DNA of 9,009 bases from Clostridia bacterium. Lineage in GTDB: Bacteria > Bacillota_A > Clostridia > RUG12999. The notes beneath the pieces are model-generated. The model searched no databases. It saw nothing but the letters and a program-made list of their open reading frames with translations, and was not told the DNA's origin. The stretch spans positions 1 through 9,009 of the forward strand of contig JAFYVD010000025.1 in NCBI GenBank assembly GCA_017558425.1, read 5' to 3'. Made by a program: the position numbers and the translations under genes. Of this stretch, positions 1-6,689 are shown piece after piece; positions within the stretch are counted from its first letter, which is position 1, and the number at the start of each line of letters is the position of its first letter.

Positions 1-508
1 GGCTTCGGGCGCTAATGCCGCAAAGCCTCACGGGACAGCATCGTCAAAGCCCATTGAACCCGGCGACTTTGTGGTTATGGACTATGGATGTAAGGTTGAC
101 GGCTATTGCAGCGACATCACAAGAACTGTTGCCGTAGGTCCCATTTCCGAGAAAATGAAAAACATATATAACACCGTATTATTCGTTCAGACAAAAATGC
201 TTTCCCTTATAAAAACAGGTATGCCCTGCAGTGAAGCGGATGCCATTGCCCGCAGATATTTTGACCTGTTCGGTTGCGGAAAATATTTCACCCATTCTCT
301 CGGTCACGGAGTTGGCATTGATGTTCACGAGCAACCCACATTAAGCAAACGCTCTGTTCAGTCCATTTCCAATAATATGGTTATCACCGTAGAACCCGGT
401 TTATATTTCGACGGCGAATGTGGTGTAAGGATTGAAGATACGGTTGTAATGGCAGGCGGAAAGCCCTATGTTTTAACATCTTCGCCAAAAGAATTAATTA
501 TAATTTAA
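1..508 (+). CDS. M24 family metallopeptidase (Xaa-Pro aminopeptidase/dipeptidase type), 3' end only
   Basis: This is the C-terminal catalytic 'pita-bread' part of an Xaa-Pro peptidase, which hydrolyses bonds next to proline using a two-metal centre in the cytoplasm. The reading frame is open from base 2, so the gene begins outside the window. The GTG at 71 is an internal valine codon, not a start: upstream in the same frame one reads ASGANAAKPHGT and then IEPGDFVVMDYG, family sequence before the first ligand. All five expected metal ligands are visible: Asp in VMDYG (80-82), Asp in CSDITRT (113-115), His in LGHGVG (305-307), Glu in VEPGLYF and Glu in RIEDTV. The DVHEQP motif follows the ligand His. 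The M24-efp order is common in Firmicutes (yqhT-efp in Bacillus subtilis) and pairs a proline-peptide peptidase with the factor that helps ribosomes make Pro-Pro bonds. Aminopeptidase versus dipeptidase cannot be settled without the N-terminal domain. Confidence 0.93.
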   Translation, partial: ASGANAAKPHGTASSKPIEPGDFVVMDYGCKVDGYCSDITRTVAVGPISEKMKNIYNTVLFVQTKMLSLIKTGMPCSEADAIARRYFDLFGCGKYFTHSLGHGVGIDVHEQPTLSKRSVQSISNNMVITVEPGLYFDGECGVRIEDTVVMAGGKPYVLTSSPKELIII

Positions 509-515
509 AAAAGAC

Positions 516-544
516 TTGAAATTTGATTATTTTTATTGTAAAAT
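516..544 (+). promoter_or_regulatory. Sigma-A promoter of efp
   Basis: TTGAAA (516-521) and TAAAAT (539-544) are separated by exactly 17 nt, with G at 538 just before the -10. Transcription would start near 551, about 30 nt upstream of the efp ATG. The element begins only 8 nt after the M24 stop codon and no terminator lies between the two genes, so efp probably receives both read-through and its own transcription. Confidence 0.75.
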
Positions 545-580
545 ATATACATAATAATTTTTGCAAAGGAGAAATTTAAA

Positions 581-1141
581 ATGATTTCAGCAGGTGATTT
601 CAGAAACGGCGTAACATTCGAGCTTGACGGAAGTGTATTCCAGGTAATTCATTTCCAGCACGTTAAGCCCGGTAAAGGTGCCGCTTTCGTTAGAACAAAA
701 ATCAAAAACATTATTACAGGCGGTGTTGTTGAAAGAACATTCAGCCCCACCGACAAAATGCCTAAAGCTCACGTTGAAAGAAAAGATATGGAATATCTTT
801 ACAACGACGGTGAACTCTACTACTTCATGGACACAGAAACATACGAACAGCTTCCTTTAAGCACAGATTTACTGGAAGACTCTCTTCCCTACCTCAAAGA
901 AAACATGGTTGTTAAAGTGCTTTCTTTCAAAGGCAGCGTATTCGGTGTTGAACCCCCGAACTTCGTTGAACTGGAAGTTACAGAAACAGAGCCCGGCGTA
1001 AAAGGCGATACAGCTACAGGTGCTACAAAACCCGCTATCGTTGAAACAGGTGCTACTGTTATGGTTCCCTTGTTTGTTAACACAGGTACAATTATCAGAG
1101 TTGACACTCGTACCGGCGACTACATGGAAAGAGTTAACTAA
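581..1141 (+). CDS. efp: Translation elongation factor P (EF-P)
   Basis: EF-P binds between the ribosomal P and E sites and stimulates peptide-bond formation at stalled polyproline stretches. At 186 aa the protein is full length. It shows the N-terminal KOW-like domain (about 1-65), the central OB domain (about 66-128) and the C-terminal OB domain ending in the signature [18 protein letters not shown]. The tip loop [10 protein letters not shown] carries Lys32, at the position of E. coli Lys34, which is beta-lysylated, and B. subtilis Lys32, which carries 5-aminopentanol. The loop resembles the B. subtilis one. No modification gene (epmA/B, earP or ymfI-like) is in the window, so the modification is unknown. 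The start is fixed by AAAGGAG at 565-571, 9 nt upstream of the ATG. The next gene follows after 21 nt and is probably co-transcribed. Confidence 0.98.
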   Translation: MISAGDFRNGVTFELDGSVFQVIHFQHVKPGKGAAFVRTKIKNIITGGVVERTFSPTDKMPKAHVERKDMEYLYNDGELYYFMDTETYEQLPLSTDLLEDSLPYLKENMVVKVLSFKGSVFGVEPPNFVELEVTETEPGVKGDTATGATKPAIVETGATVMVPLFVNTGTIIRVDTRTGDYMERVN

Positions 1142-1162
1142 TTTTCGAAAGGCGGTTTTTCA

Positions 1163-1585
1163 ATGTCTTATTTCACAGAAAAAGCTGCTTATCTTAAAGG
1201 TCTTGCTGAAGGCCTGGATATTGACGGCTCCACAAAAGAAGGAAAACTCATAAACGCTATGCTGGAAGTAATTTCAGATATGGCTGAAGAGCTTGAAATG
1301 ATTGACGAAAAGCAGGACGATCTTTACGACCTGGTTTCCGACTTTATTGACGAAGACGAATGTGACTGCGACTGCGACTGTGATTGCGATTGCGACTGTG
1401 ATTGTTGCGATTGTGATGACGAACTTGATTATTTTGAAATTGAGTGCGAAAAATGCGGTAACGTTATTTGTCTTGATGAAGACCTTATCTGTTCAGACGA
1501 AGACCTCGTTTGCCCCGTATGCGGCGAAGAAATCGAGCTCGAGTTTGAAGATTGCGACTGCGATTGCTGCGCAGACCACGAATAA
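1163..1585 (+). CDS. CD1247-like small protein with Cys-Asp repeat and C-terminal zinc ribbon
   Basis: A 140-aa strongly acidic protein of unknown function. Residues 1-62 form a predicted helical domain (MSYFTEKAAYLKGLAEGL, then a helix around ALEVISDMAEELEMID) that resembles the 'CD1247 N-terminal domain' small proteins often found beside efp in Clostridia; some are misleadingly labelled AraC-type regulators, and no such domain is present here. Residues 67-85 are seven consecutive Cys-Asp pairs followed by CCDCD. Residues 95-120 form a zinc-ribbon-like module with CEKC (95-98) and CPVC (117-120), plus Cys103 and Cys110. A second cluster (131-136) closes the protein. In total 20 of 140 residues are Cys. 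No signal peptide or membrane segment is seen, so it is cytoplasmic. The RBS AAAGGCGG (1148-1155) lies just upstream and the short gap after efp suggests one operon. A metal-binding or zinc/iron storage role is inference only. Confidence 0.85.
   Translation: MSYFTEKAAYLKGLAEGLDIDGSTKEGKLINAMLEVISDMAEELEMIDEKQDDLYDLVSDFIDEDECDCDCDCDCDCDCDCCDCDDELDYFEIECEKCGNVICLDEDLICSDEDLVCPVCGEEIELEFEDCDCDCCADHE
1361..1417 (+). repeat. In-frame TGYGAY hexanucleotide repeat encoding Cys-Asp units
   Basis: The sequence TGYGAY is repeated seven times from 1361 to 1402 and continues as TGT-TGC-GAT-TGT-GAT. The third codon positions alternate irregularly (TGT/TGC, GAC/GAT), so this is not a freshly slipped perfect microsatellite. 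The synonymous variation suggests the peptide repeat is maintained by selection. Any gain or loss of a unit stays in frame. Confidence 0.85.
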
Positions 1586-1599
1586 TTTAATAGCGTAAT

Positions 1600-1626
1600 T
1601 ATAGAGGGATTTTTTATCCCTCTATA
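1600..1626 (+). terminator. 11-bp perfect hairpin after the efp operon, weak or atypical terminator
   Basis: The arm TATAGAGGGAT (1600-1610) pairs perfectly with ATCCCTCTATA (1616-1626) around a TTTTT loop. The usual U-tract is missing on the 3' side (TTCTTGCC follows), so it may be a weak terminator, a 3'-end stabiliser or a processing site. It lies 15 nt after the Cys-rich gene stop and 24 nt before the transporter ATG. No separate promoter is recognisable for the transporter, so partial read-through into it is plausible. Confidence 0.5.
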
Positions 1627-1650
1627 TTCTTGCCCTGAAAGGATTATCAC

Positions 1651-2868
1651 ATGGAAAATACATTGTCAAAAAAACAAGCAAATTTAATGATTTTGTTGCT
1701 TTCGCTCGTATATTTTGTAAGTTATCTTACCCGCCTGAATTATGCGGCAGTTCTGCTTGAAATTGTCCGCACCGAAGGCATATCCAAAGAGCTGGCATCT
1801 CTCGCACTTACAGGAAGTGCCATAACTTACGGATTCGGTCAGCTTATCAGCGGATATCTGGGCGATAAAATAAAACCATACTACCTTATATCTTTCGGCC
1901 TGTTCTGTGCCGGCACAACAAACATACTGATTCCGCTGTGCCCGTCTGCAACCTATATGACGGCAGTGTGGTGCGTGAACGGACTTGCTCAGGCAATGCT
2001 TTGGCCGCCTATGATAAAGATTATGGCAAGTATTTTCGATAGCGATACATACAATCGTGCCTGTCTGTGGGTTTCTTGGGGAAGCTCTCTTGCAACCGTA
2101 TTCGTTTACCTTTTCGCTCCGGTTATGATTTATATTTCAAGCTGGAAAAGTGTATTTTACGTTTGCTCTCTTCTCGGCATCGCAATGGGTTTTGTATGGG
2201 TTGGCGCTATGCGCAAATACGGCAATATCACAAGCCCCGCCACCTCTTCCTCATCCGGAAGCGTTCCCACACAGAAATTCACTCCGGCAGTAATTCTGAT
2301 AATTGCTTTTGCAATGCTTTGTACCATTCTTCACGGAGCTCTTCGCGACGGAGTGACAAACTGGATGCCTACATATATTTCCGAAACTTTTAACCTTGGA
2401 AGTGAAATTTCAATTTTAACAGGCGTGGCACTTCCCTTATTCAGTATTTTGAGTTTCCAGGTTGCATCAACCGTCAGCAGAAAATGGGTTAAAAATGAAT
2501 TCACAGCCGCAATGCTGTTCTTTTTGTCCGGATTGACAGGAGCCCTTCTTCTGGCTGCTACCGGCGGAAAAAATGTTTTCATTTCCATATTTTCCGCGGC
2601 ACTCATCACAGGTTCGATGCACGGCGTAAACTTTATGCTTATAGGACTTCTTCCCCGCTCATTCGGCAAATTCGGCAAACTTTCTTTTGTTACGGGACTT
2701 CTTAATTCTTCCACTTATATCGGCAGTGCCATTTCCACATACGGAATCGCACTTTTGTCCACCAGATTCGGTTGGGGCGCAATCACTTGGATGTGGGTAG
2801 CCCTTGCGTTTGTTCCCGCAGTAACATGTATGCTTTCGGCAAAGCCGTGGAATAAAATTAAAAATTAA
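1651..2868 (+). CDS. MFS transporter, organophosphate:phosphate antiporter (GlpT/UhpT)-like
   Basis: A 405-aa integral membrane protein with about 12 hydrophobic segments and a polar central loop (about residues 190-206, Ser-rich) between the two six-helix bundles. Several features match the OPA family, whose members exchange glycerol-3-phosphate or hexose phosphates for inorganic phosphate. They are Arg28 in the first segment (SYLTRLNY, comparable to GlpT Arg45), SGYLGDKIKP after helix 2 (the MFS DR-type motif), LAQAMLWPPMIKIMAS (comparable to GlpT FQGMGWPP), and Arg232 in LRDGVTNWMPTYISE (comparable to GlpT Arg269 and its DWSPTYL segment). Both phosphate-binding arginines thus appear conserved. 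The RBS AAAGGA (1638-1643) supports the ATG. The substrate is not determinable. The PfkB kinase further downstream is a possible metabolic partner but is not in the same operon. Confidence 0.85.
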   Translation: MENTLSKKQANLMILLLSLVYFVSYLTRLNYAAVLLEIVRTEGISKELASLALTGSAITYGFGQLISGYLGDKIKPYYLISFGLFCAGTTNILIPLCPSATYMTAVWCVNGLAQAMLWPPMIKIMASIFDSDTYNRACLWVSWGSSLATVFVYLFAPVMIYISSWKSVFYVCSLLGIAMGFVWVGAMRKYGNITSPATSSSSGSVPTQKFTPAVILIIAFAMLCTILHGALRDGVTNWMPTYISETFNLGSEISILTGVALPLFSILSFQVASTVSRKWVKNEFTAAMLFFLSGLTGALLLAATGGKNVFISIFSAALITGSMHGVNFMLIGLLPRSFGKFGKLSFVTGLLNSSTYIGSAISTYGIALLSTRFGWGAITWMWVALAFVPAVTCMLSAKPWNKIKN

Positions 2869-2874
2869 ATTTGT

Positions 2875-2908
2875 AAGAACAATAGCATTGATGCTATTGT
2901 TCTTTTTT
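2875..2908 (+). terminator. Intrinsic terminator after the MFS gene
   Basis: A perfect 13-bp stem (AAGAACAATAGCA 2875-2887 with TGCTATTGTTCTT 2892-2904) around the loop TTGA runs into a T-tract ending at 2908. It lies 7 nt after the transporter stop codon and separates the transporter from the clpE promoter. The A-rich left side could also allow weak termination from the opposite direction. Confidence 0.92.
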
Positions 2909-2921
2909 CATTCCATTTTTA

Positions 2922-2950
2922 TTGACTTTTCCGTCCGACTATAGTATAAT
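2922..2950 (+). promoter_or_regulatory. Sigma-A promoter of clpE
   Basis: TTGACT (2922-2927) and a perfect TATAAT (2945-2950) with a 17-nt spacer give a near-consensus promoter; transcription would start near 2957. RBS GGAGGA (2978-2983) sits 5 nt before the ATG. I looked for a CtsR operator (tandem GGTCAAA-type heptamers) and for a CIRCE inverted repeat overlapping the promoter and found neither. Confidence 0.85.
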
Positions 2951-2988
2951 TTTATCTGTATAAGTATATATATGCACGGAGGAAAATC

Positions 2989-5295
2989 ATGTTATGTACA
3001 AAATGCGGGAAGAACCCCGCTGTAATATTTATTAAAGACCAATCAGCTCCCGACAAACCGGCACAGGCACTTTGTTTTCAGTGTGCCCGTGAGATTGGCG
3101 GAAGCTTTATTGACAGCGCAATCGAAAGCATGGGAATCAACCCCGAAGAGGTGAATGAGCTTCTTGCCAACACCGAGCTTACCGATGCAATGAAAAATAT
3201 GTCCCCTGACGAAATTCAGGCGGCACTCGAACAGATGCCTGCTGAAGAAATTTCCGAAATGGATGCAGAGAAAACTCCCATGAATATGATGGAGAATTTC
3301 ATCAGCAATATGACAAAGTTTATGAGCAGCGCATCAAAGCCCAACCCCGATGCCGCTCCCAAGGAAAAATCAAAAACCGAAAAGGTTGAAAACAATCCTA
3401 AAAAACGTCGTAAATTTCTTGAAACCTATGGTCAGGATTTAACTGCAAAAGCTAAATCGGGCGGTATTGACCGCGTTATCGGCAGAGATACCGAAATTGC
3501 AAGAATTGTGCAGATTTTAAACCGCAGAAGCAAAAACAACCCTGTTTTGCTTGGCGAACCCGGTGTAGGTAAAACAGCTATCGCCGAAGGGCTTGCACTC
3601 AGAATTGTGAACAAACAGGTTCCGCCAAAGCTTTTCGGTTACTCGGTTTACCTACTTGACTTCGCTTCTCTCGTAGCAGGAACACAGTTCCGTGGTCAGT
3701 TTGAATCAAGGCTGAAAAACGTTATTGAAGAAGTAAAAAAAGAAGGCAACATCATCCTTGTTATAGATGAGGTTCACAACATTGTTGGTGCAGGAGATGC
3801 CGAAGGCGGTGCAATGAATGCGGCAAACATTTTAAAACCCGCACTTGCCCGTGGCGAAATACAGCTTATCGGTGCAACCACGCTTAACGAATACCGCAAA
3901 AAAATAGAAAAAGATTCAGCTCTTGAACGTAGATTCCAACCCGTATTAATCGGCGAGCCTTCTCCCCTTGATACCATCGAGATTTTAAAAGGTATCAAAG
4001 ATTATTACGAATCATATCATAAAGTAAGAATTTCCGAAGAGGTTATAAAAGCAGCAGTTCTTCTGTCCGAAAGATATATTCACGACAGATTTTTGCCCGA
4101 CAAAGCTATCGACATCATCGACGAGGCTTCTTCCAAGGTTAACCTTGCAAACTCAGCACTCATCGAGCTTGCCGACTTAAAACTTGAAATTTCGGAAATC
4201 GGCAGAAAACGTGACGAAATTGACCCTGAAGATTTCCAGGCAATTGCCGACCTCAAATCCGCAGAATGCCGCGCACTTGAACGGATTGCCGAAATTGAGA
4301 AATCGGATGTTTATATGGATGTTACGGTCGAAGACGTTACGGAAGTGGTTCAGCTCTGGACCAACATCCCCGTTACCGCACTTACCGAGGTTGATTCCAC
4401 AAAACTTCTTAATCTTGAAGACCAGCTTCACCAGAGTGTTATCGGGCAGGACAAAGCTGTGGATGCAATCGCAAGAGCAGTTCGCCGCAAACGTGCAGGC
4501 ATCAACAGCAAAAAACGTCCCGTTTCCTTCATTTTTGTGGGTCCGACAGGCGTTGGTAAAACAGAGCTTGTCAAAACTCTTGCAAAGAGTATGTTCGGCA
4601 GCGAAAGTGCGCTCATCCGCCTTGATATGTCCGAATATATGGAAAAACATTCAGTTTCCAAACTTATCGGTTCACCTCCCGGATATGTCGGTTACGACGA
4701 GGCAGGTCAGCTCACCGAGAAAATCCGCCGAAACCCTTATTCGGTAATTTTGCTTGACGAAATCGAAAAGGCTCACGCAGATGTGTTCAACATCTTCCTT
4801 CAGGTGCTTGACGACGGCAGAATTACAGACTCTCAGGGCAGAGTGGTTAACTTTGAAAACACCGTTATCATAATGACTTCCAATGCAGGAAGCGACCTCA
4901 AAACAGGCAGTATGGGATTTGAAAGCTATGCAACCGAAGGCAGATACGAAAAAGCTCTTGCTCAGCTGTTCCGTCCCGAATTTTTGAACCGCGTGGACGA
5001 AATCATAGAGTTTGAATATCTCACCCAGGCAGAGCTTATCAAAATCGCTGAACTCATTCTTTCCGAGCTTGCAAAAGGACTTGCCGAAAAGAATATTACA
5101 ATCACTGTCAGCGATGCCGCAAAACAGCTTATAGTTGACAAAGGTTATGATAAAAAATTCGGTGCCCGCCCGCTGAGAAGAGTGATACTTCGTGAAATCG
5201 AGGATGTTATTGCTTCCAAAGTTATTTCGGGCGAAATAAAAGAAGGACGAAACATTTGCATAGACGCTGCAAATAATAATTTCATAATACTTTAA
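2989..5295 (+). CDS. clpE: ATP-dependent Clp protease ATP-binding subunit, ClpE type
   Basis: A Hsp100/AAA+ unfoldase that feeds substrates to ClpP in the cytoplasm. Residues 3-32 form an N-terminal zinc finger (CTKC 3-6, CFQC 29-32) instead of the double Clp_N domain of ClpC, which is the hallmark of ClpE. A Met-rich, acidic linker (about 40-145) precedes D1. D1 has Walker A GEPGVGKT (189-196), Walker B ILVIDE (256-261) and pore segment [11 protein letters not shown] short charged coiled-coil middle segment spans about 385-440, the position of the UVR-like arm in ClpE. D2 has Walker A GPTGVGKT (518-525), pore loop GYVG and Walker B VILLDE (586-591). MGF at 642-644 falls where the ClpP-docking [LIV]-G-F tripeptide sits, so docking to ClpP is likely. 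At 768 aa it is longer than B. subtilis ClpE (about 700), mostly because of the linker. The gene is monocistronic or runs into htrA, since no terminator is seen before the htrA promoter. Confidence 0.95.
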   Translation: MLCTKCGKNPAVIFIKDQSAPDKPAQALCFQCAREIGGSFIDSAIESMGINPEEVNELLANTELTDAMKNMSPDEIQAALEQMPAEEISEMDAEKTPMNMMENFISNMTKFMSSASKPNPDAAPKEKSKTEKVENNPKKRRKFLETYGQDLTAKAKSGGIDRVIGRDTEIARIVQILNRRSKNNPVLLGEPGVGKTAIAEGLALRIVNKQVPPKLFGYSVYLLDFASLVAGTQFRGQFESRLKNVIEEVKKEGNIILVIDEVHNIVGAGDAEGGAMNAANILKPALARGEIQLIGATTLNEYRKKIEKDSALERRFQPVLIGEPSPLDTIEILKGIKDYYESYHKVRISEEVIKAAVLLSERYIHDRFLPDKAIDIIDEASSKVNLANSALIELADLKLEISEIGRKRDEIDPEDFQAIADLKSAECRALERIAEIEKSDVYMDVTVEDVTEVVQLWTNIPVTALTEVDSTKLLNLEDQLHQSVIGQDKAVDAIARAVRRKRAGINSKKRPVSFIFVGPTGVGKTELVKTLAKSMFGSESALIRLDMSEYMEKHSVSKLIGSPPGYVGYDEAGQLTEKIRRNPYSVILLDEIEKAHADVFNIFLQVLDDGRITDSQGRVVNFENTVIIMTSNAGSDLKTGSMGFESYATEGRYEKALAQLFRPEFLNRVDEIIEFEYLTQAELIKIAELILSELAKGLAEKNITITVSDAAKQLIVDKGYDKKFGARPLRRVILREIEDVIASKVISGEIKEGRNICIDAANNNFIIL

Positions 5296-5299
5296 CTTT

Positions 5300-5344
5300 T
5301 TTTCATTCTGTTTTCATACAGTTTTCAAAAAAGGGTGTTATAAT
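5300..5344 (+). promoter_or_regulatory. htrA promoter with three 11-bp-phased TTTTCA boxes (CssR-like operator)
   Basis: A perfect -10 TATAAT (5339-5344) is preceded by a poor -35 (CATACA at 5315-5320, 18-nt spacer). TTTTCATT (5300), TTTTCATA (5311) and TTTTCAAA (5322) start exactly 11 bp apart, one helical turn, covering and flanking the -35. A weak -35 plus helically phased direct repeats is the architecture of promoters activated by OmpR-family response regulators. From memory, B. subtilis htrA and htrB carry TTTTCATA-type octamers at this place, linked to the secretion-stress regulator CssR. No response-regulator gene lies in the window. RBS AAAGGAG (5361-5367) is 8 nt before the ATG. Confidence 0.7.
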
Positions 5345-5375
5345 ACAGTCAAGACATAGGAAAGGAGACAAAATC

Positions 5376-6593
5376 ATGTCAGATTTAAACGATTACAGAT
5401 GGTATAATGACGATTTTCAGAATAATACAGAAACAACCGAAATTGCGGTTGTCCCCAAAAAGAAGAAAAATAAAAAAGCCTGGTATATCGCACTTGTGTG
5501 CGCTATGGCAGCAATAATGCTTGCAAGCACATCCGTTACAGCATATGTGCTTCTCACAAACAACCGTGTAATAAAAGGAGGTAACTCGTTGCTCAGCAGT
5601 AACACCCAGTCCTCCTTCACTCACGAACAACTTTCGGACAGCGACCGTAAATCGCTCAGCACGGTTGATATCGCCGCACAGGTTGGCCCCTCGGTTGTTG
5701 GTATCACAACAAAATATACCTACCGTTCTTTCTTCGGTCAGGCGTATGAACAGTCGGGCAGCGGCAGCGGAATTATTGTTTCGGACGATGGGTATGTTGC
5801 CACAAACTTCCACGTAATTGAAAATGCGAACTCCGTTTCGGTTGTGCTTAACACAGGCGAAACTTACGATGCAAAGGTTGTAGGCTTTGATGCTTCAACA
5901 GACCTTGCCCTTCTTAAAATCAACGTAACAGGTCTTTCAGAAGCAACCCTCGGCAGCTCTGACACACTTCAGGTTGGCGAACTTGCAGTTGCAATCGGCA
6001 ACCCCCTCGGTCAGGAACTTGCAGGAACAGTTACAGTTGGTGTTATCAGTGCCGTAAACCGTTCCATCGCAATGGACGACGGCAGCACTGCAACTCTCAT
6101 CCAGACCGACGCCGCAATCAACCCCGGTAACTCGGGCGGTGCTCTTGTAAATGCTTACGGCGAAGTTATCGGCATTAACTCTATGAAATTCTCGGGTAAC
6201 AATGTTGAAGGTATCGGCTTTGCAATTCCTATGGACATTGCCAAACCCATCCTCACCGAACTTATGACAAACGGCTATGTTTCAGGCAGACCTCTTATCG
6301 GTATTTCGCTCCGCGAAATCACTCCTGAAATTGCCGCAATCAACGACATTCCCGCAGGTATTCAGGTAGCCTATGTATCCGAAGGCGGTGCGGCTGAAAA
6401 AGCAGGCATCAAACAGGGTGACACCATCGTTTCTGTTAACGGAAAGCTTGTTGAAACTACAAAAGACGTCAGCGACATCAGAGACCAGCACAAAGCCGGC
6501 GATACAATCAAAATTGAAGTAAATCGCGACGGTCAGACTTTGAGTTTTGACGTTGTGCTTCAGGAAGACACCACTTCCAGAACTTCTAACTAA
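5376..6593 (+). CDS. htrA: HtrA/DegP-like S1C serine protease, membrane anchored with PDZ domain
   Basis: A 405-aa quality-control protease acting at the outer face of the membrane on misfolded secreted proteins. A cytoplasmic tail with a basic patch (KKKKNKK, about 28-34) leads to one membrane anchor (about 35-60, AWYIALVCAMAAIMLAS). The S/T/N/G-rich segment around 65-95 is an extracytoplasmic linker. The trypsin-like domain (about 95-300) carries the full catalytic triad: His146 in ATNFHVIENA, Asp176 in STDLALLKI and Ser253 in NPGNSGGALVN. One C-terminal PDZ domain (about 305-395, with EGGAAEKAGIKQGDTIVSVNG) completes the layout, typical of Gram-positive HtrA. The preceding phased-box promoter suggests envelope-stress induction, and proximity to clpE makes a proteostasis pair. 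No terminator with a T-tract follows, so read-through to the kinase gene is possible. Confidence 0.96.
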   Translation: MSDLNDYRWYNDDFQNNTETTEIAVVPKKKKNKKAWYIALVCAMAAIMLASTSVTAYVLLTNNRVIKGGNSLLSSNTQSSFTHEQLSDSDRKSLSTVDIAAQVGPSVVGITTKYTYRSFFGQAYEQSGSGSGIIVSDDGYVATNFHVIENANSVSVVLNTGETYDAKVVGFDASTDLALLKINVTGLSEATLGSSDTLQVGELAVAIGNPLGQELAGTVTVGVISAVNRSIAMDDGSTATLIQTDAAINPGNSGGALVNAYGEVIGINSMKFSGNNVEGIGFAIPMDIAKPILTELMTNGYVSGRPLIGISLREITPEIAAINDIPAGIQVAYVSEGGAAEKAGIKQGDTIVSVNGKLVETTKDVSDIRDQHKAGDTIKIEVNRDGQTLSFDVVLQEDTTSRTSN

Positions 6594-6626
6594 CCCAGAC
6601 CTCCAATTAATTATTTAATACACCTT

Positions 6627-6668
6627 GATATGTTGCGGTATTCCTGCCAAAGGATGCCGCAACACATC
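6627..6668 (+). other. Stable hairpin between htrA and the PfkB gene
   Basis: GATATGTTGCGGTATTCC (6627-6644) pairs with GGATGCCGCAACACATC (6652-6668) around the loop TGCCAAA. There are two G-U-type pairs and one bulged T, giving 17 pairs in all. No U-tract follows; the sequence continues TGCATTTAAAGGAG into the kinase RBS. It could be a 3'-end stabiliser of htrA mRNA, an RNase processing site or a protein-binding leader element of the kinase gene. No convincing promoter is visible in this 96-nt gap. Confidence 0.6.
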
Positions 6669-6689
6669 TGCATTTAAAGGAGAATTTCT

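Noticed and set aside
71..508. Complete 145-aa gene starting at GTG 71
   Set aside because: The frame is open back to base 2 and the upstream residues match the M24 family, so this is the tail of a longer gene cut by the window edge.
1361..1420. CRISPR-like or simple satellite repeat
   Set aside because: The unit is 6 bp, in frame, without spacers and with synonymous codon variation; it is a coding peptide repeat.
1302..1598. 98-codon Thr/Ala/Ile-rich ORF overlapping the Cys-Asp protein
   Set aside because: The TAT/AIA repeats are the frame-shifted reading of the TGYGAY repeat; the Cys-Asp frame has the RBS, the zinc ribbon and the family-like N-terminus.
2331..2714. 127-codon minus-strand ORF opposite the transporter
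   Set aside because: Antisense to membrane segments of a convincing transporter, no RBS or domain.
4177..4650. 157-codon minus-strand ORF opposite clpE
   Set aside because: Antisense to conserved AAA+ sequence, Phe- and Cys-rich translation without recognisable domains; a codon-bias artefact.
4184..4747. 187-codon plus-strand ORF inside clpE
   Set aside because: It lies wholly within the clpE coding sequence in another frame, has no RBS, and its composition (many Arg, Ser, Lys) is that of a frame-shifted shadow.
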